64,000 nt of DNA. It comes from Kofleriaceae bacterium (GTDB taxonomy: Bacteria > Myxococcota_A > Polyangia > Haliangiales > Haliangiaceae). Made by a program: the position numbers and the translations under genes. This document shows positions 62,216 to 64,000 of the stretch, one piece after another (the first letter of the stretch is position 1; each line of letters begins with the position of its first letter). The notes beneath the pieces were generated by a model. The model saw only the letters and a list, made by a program, of their open reading frames with translations. It was not told the DNA's origin and searched no databases. The stretch spans positions 186,001-250,000 of the forward strand of contig JAGPCY010000006.1 of assembly GCA_018057825.1 (NCBI GenBank), given 5' to 3'.

Positions 62216-64000
62216 ATGCGAAGGACCTCTGCGATCTTGGCCGCGCTGGCCGCGCTGGCGCTCGCCGCGTGTGGTGTCGAAGCACCCGCGCCGGCCACGC
62301 CCGACGCCGCCGGCTTGACCTCTGTCGATCCGCCGGGGGCCGCGGCGCCCGAGCTGGTTCCGGGCGAGCTCCTCGTCGAACTCACCGCCGCGCCACCGCT
62401 CGGACAGCCGCTGGTCCTCGGCGGCGTCGAGGTCACCCCGGTGTATCGCTTCGTCGGCGGCGCGTACCTGGTGCGGCTGACCGCGCTCGACCGCGCGCGG
62501 GTGGCGCTCGATCCGCACAGCGCGGTGGCGACCACCGAGGCGGCGCGGGCCGCGGTCGCGGTCGATCCGTCGGTGCGGCGGGTGTCGGTCGGCGCCGCGG
62601 TCGCGCTGTCGGCCGAGGTGTCGGATCCGGTCGCGCCGTTTCAGAGCTGGCACTACGGCCAGGTGCATGTCCCGCTGGCGTGGGACGTGACGATGGGCTC
62701 GCCATCGGTGCGCCTGGCGGCGATCGACACCGGCCAGACCGCCCACCCCGACCTGACGTGGTCGCCGGGCTGGGACGCGGTCGACGACGACGCCGATCCG
62801 ACCAACCCGTTCACGTACCACCACGGCACGATGGTCGCGGGGTTGATGGCGGCGCGGGCCAACAACGGGCGCGGCGGCGCCGGCGTGTGCAATGGCTGCT
62901 CGATCCGCGCGCTGCGCGCCGGGATCTGGACGACGTTGGGCCCCCGGGTCTCGCTTCCGGCCGCGGCCGTGGCCCTCGAGCGCGCGGCCGGGACCATCGA
63001 CGGCGTTGCCGGCCCGCGCACCGTCGACGTGGTCAACCTCAGCTTCAACACCATGACGTTCCGCTGCACCGATACCGATCTCGACGTCGAGGCGTTCCGC
63101 GACGCCGTGGCGCTCGCGCGGACCCGGGGCGTCGTGGTCGTGGTGTCGGCGGGCAACTTCGGGCCGGGCGTCACCGGCGCGATCTTCCCGGCCGACTGCC
63201 CCGACGTGATCGCGGTCGCGGCCTCGGCCGAGCAGAATCAGATCCCTGGCTATACCAGCCGCGGTCCGGGCGTCGATCTGGTGGCGCCCGGTGGCGGCTT
63301 CGCCGACGGCGTGTCGAGCATGTTCGGCGCCGACGTGACCACGGAGACGACCGCGCCGTGCCCGCGGATCCCGGGGGACAGTGACCCCTACGTCGGCGAG
63401 CAGGGCATCGTGTCGAGCTGGTCGGTGGCGCGGAGCGGGCCGACGCTGGTCGCGGGCGATCACTGCTACCGCCGCTCGGCCGGCACGTCCTACGCGGCGC
63501 CCCACGTCGCTGGCGTGGCCGGGCTGATGCTGAGCGTACGTCCGAGCCTGACGCCGGTCCAGGTCGAGGCGCTCCTCAAGCTGACCGCCGGCGCGCCGGA
63601 TCCGTGGTGGGGGCTGCAGTGCCCGAACGACGCCGAGTGCGGCGCCGGCCAGCTCCACGCCCAGAGCGCGGTCCTCGCCGCGAGCACCAGCGGCCCGATC
63701 GCCGCCGCCAGCCCGGGGCATCTGCAGTTCGGGACGGTGACCGCGCCGACGACGCTCGACCTGAGCATCCAAAACGTCGGCTTCGCGACCTTGGCGCGCA
63801 CGACCGCGGCGATGGAGCTGCGGGGCGACGCCGCGTTCTCCTTCGGCTACGCCAGCGGCGCGTGTACCAGCGGCACGAGCTGCGGGCGGACGTTCTCGGT
63901 GCCGGTCGGCGGCGCCGCCACGGTGTCGATCCGCTGCGCGCCGGGGGGCGGCGGGGGACTGCGGTCAGCGATGTTGATCGTGCCGACGACCTCGGTCGGG
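62216..64000 (+). CDS. Subtilisin-family (S8) serine protease lipoprotein, 3' end cut by window edge
   Basis: I read 595 residues from the ATG at 62216 (MRRTSAILAALAALALAACG) with no stop before the window end. The lipobox is LAAC (Cys19). A short propeptide-like strand VPGELLVEL precedes the catalytic domain. The triad is D171 in AAIDTGQTAHPD, H203 in YHHGTMVAGL and S425 in SAGTSYAAPHVAG; N314 in SAGN is the oxyanion residue. Cys are frequent (VCNGCS, FRCTD, DCPD) and probably form disulfides. After residue ~500 a beta domain with QNVGFATLART begins, like ASPM/HYDIN-type Ig repeats in myxobacterial surface proteins. It is divergent from the PYP-V4R gene. Confidence 0.92.
   Translation, partial: MRRTSAILAALAALALAACGVEAPAPATPDAAGLTSVDPPGAAAPELVPGELLVELTAAPPLGQPLVLGGVEVTPVYRFVGGAYLVRLTALDRARVALDPHSAVATTEAARAAVAVDPSVRRVSVGAAVALSAEVSDPVAPFQSWHYGQVHVPLAWDVTMGSPSVRLAAIDTGQTAHPDLTWSPGWDAVDDDADPTNPFTYHHGTMVAGLMAARANNGRGGAGVCNGCSIRALRAGIWTTLGPRVSLPAAAVALERAAGTIDGVAGPRTVDVVNLSFNTMTFRCTDTDLDVEAFRDAVALARTRGVVVVVSAGNFGPGVTGAIFPADCPDVIAVAASAEQNQIPGYTSRGPGVDLVAPGGGFADGVSSMFGADVTTETTAPCPRIPGDSDPYVGEQGIVSSWSVARSGPTLVAGDHCYRRSAGTSYAAPHVAGVAGLMLSVRPSLTPVQVEALLKLTAGAPDPWWGLQCPNDAECGAGQLHAQSAVLAASTSGPIAAASPGHLQFGTVTAPTTLDLSIQNVGFATLARTTAAMELRGDAAFSFGYASGACTSGTSCGRTFSVPVGGAATVSIRCAPGGGGGLRSAMLIVPTTSVG

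Noticed and set aside
60878-63772. 964-residue minus-strand frame covering the PYP-V4R gene and the region opposite the protease
   Set aside because: Only the part from 61972 down is coding; the upstream part is antisense to the subtilisin gene, which has a full catalytic triad.

Overview
The window is very GC-rich, densely coded DNA with strong third-position G/C bias. That bias makes most genes cast long open frames on the opposite strand. Several features point to a myxobacterium-like member of Myxococcota, probably near the Haliangiales/Kofleriaceae: many secreted lipoproteins rich in Asp/Ala/Pro linkers, an AgmX/PglI-type C-terminal domain protein, a DUF3943 protein, InlB-like repeats joined to a Gly-rich domain, and an M36-type metalloprotease ending in a Cys pair, a hydrophobic stretch and an Arg run, as in MYXO-CTERM sorting tails. 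The assignment is inferred from gene content, not from a marker tree. I see no rRNA, tRNA or CRISPR array.

Layout. 1-5685: a minus-strand run of glycogen synthase (glgA), an ATP-grasp ligase, an S51/glutamine-amidotransferase-like protein, an esterase with an N-terminal sugar-binding-like domain, and a second ATP-grasp protein cut by the window edge; three of the four junctions are start/stop overlaps or a 7-base gap. 5780-16692: an N-formylglutamate-amidohydrolase-like enzyme, lipoproteins, the DEAH helicase HrpA, envelope proteins and a cupin. 16723-20442: leuS, adk and a TMEM220-type membrane protein. 20497-24302: a C-type-lectin-like lipoprotein, an InlB-repeat/Gly-rich lipoprotein and a short-chain dehydrogenase. 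24365-25198: a lower-GC island holding a frameshifted DUF2335 membrane-protein gene and a small partner. 25346-27522: a 76-residue ORF, recA and a divergent queuosine-precursor transporter, separated by an operator-like array of three 20-bp units. 27626-47730: housekeeping and signalling genes (7Fe ferredoxin, GNAT, tandem Usp, inosine/guanosine kinase, GAF-GGDEF, MFS and MATE exporters, VOC protein) interleaved with lipoproteins, an M36-type protease and a possible clan-CD-like lipoprotein.

47784-59177 is an accessory/defence region: a palindromic MITE-like element, a RelA/SpoT-domain gene overlapping a small gene (toxSAS-like pair), a possible PD-(D/E)XK nuclease gene, a transposase (RAYT/IS200-like) relic among dispersed repeats, a NUDIX gene, and a complete type I restriction-modification operon hsdR-hsdM-hsdS whose HsdS carries an extra winged-helix-like tail. 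59326-64000: an ECF sigma factor of the SigG/TIGR02960 type with a SnoaL-like tail, a VOC protein, a photoactive-yellow-protein-like PAS domain fused to a V4R domain, and a subtilisin-family lipoprotein cut by the window edge.

The strongest candidates for something undescribed are: (a) the PYP-V4R fusion, which keeps the chromophore cysteine and its two main partners; (b) the glgA/two-ATP-grasp/esterase/S51 cluster, which looks like a tailoring pathway attached to glycogen; (c) the RelA/SpoT gene pair in the defence region; (d) a dispersed palindromic repeat family next to a RAYT-like relic; (e) arrays of hexanucleotide repeats placed right after gene ends; and (f) the 20-bp-periodic operator array upstream of recA.
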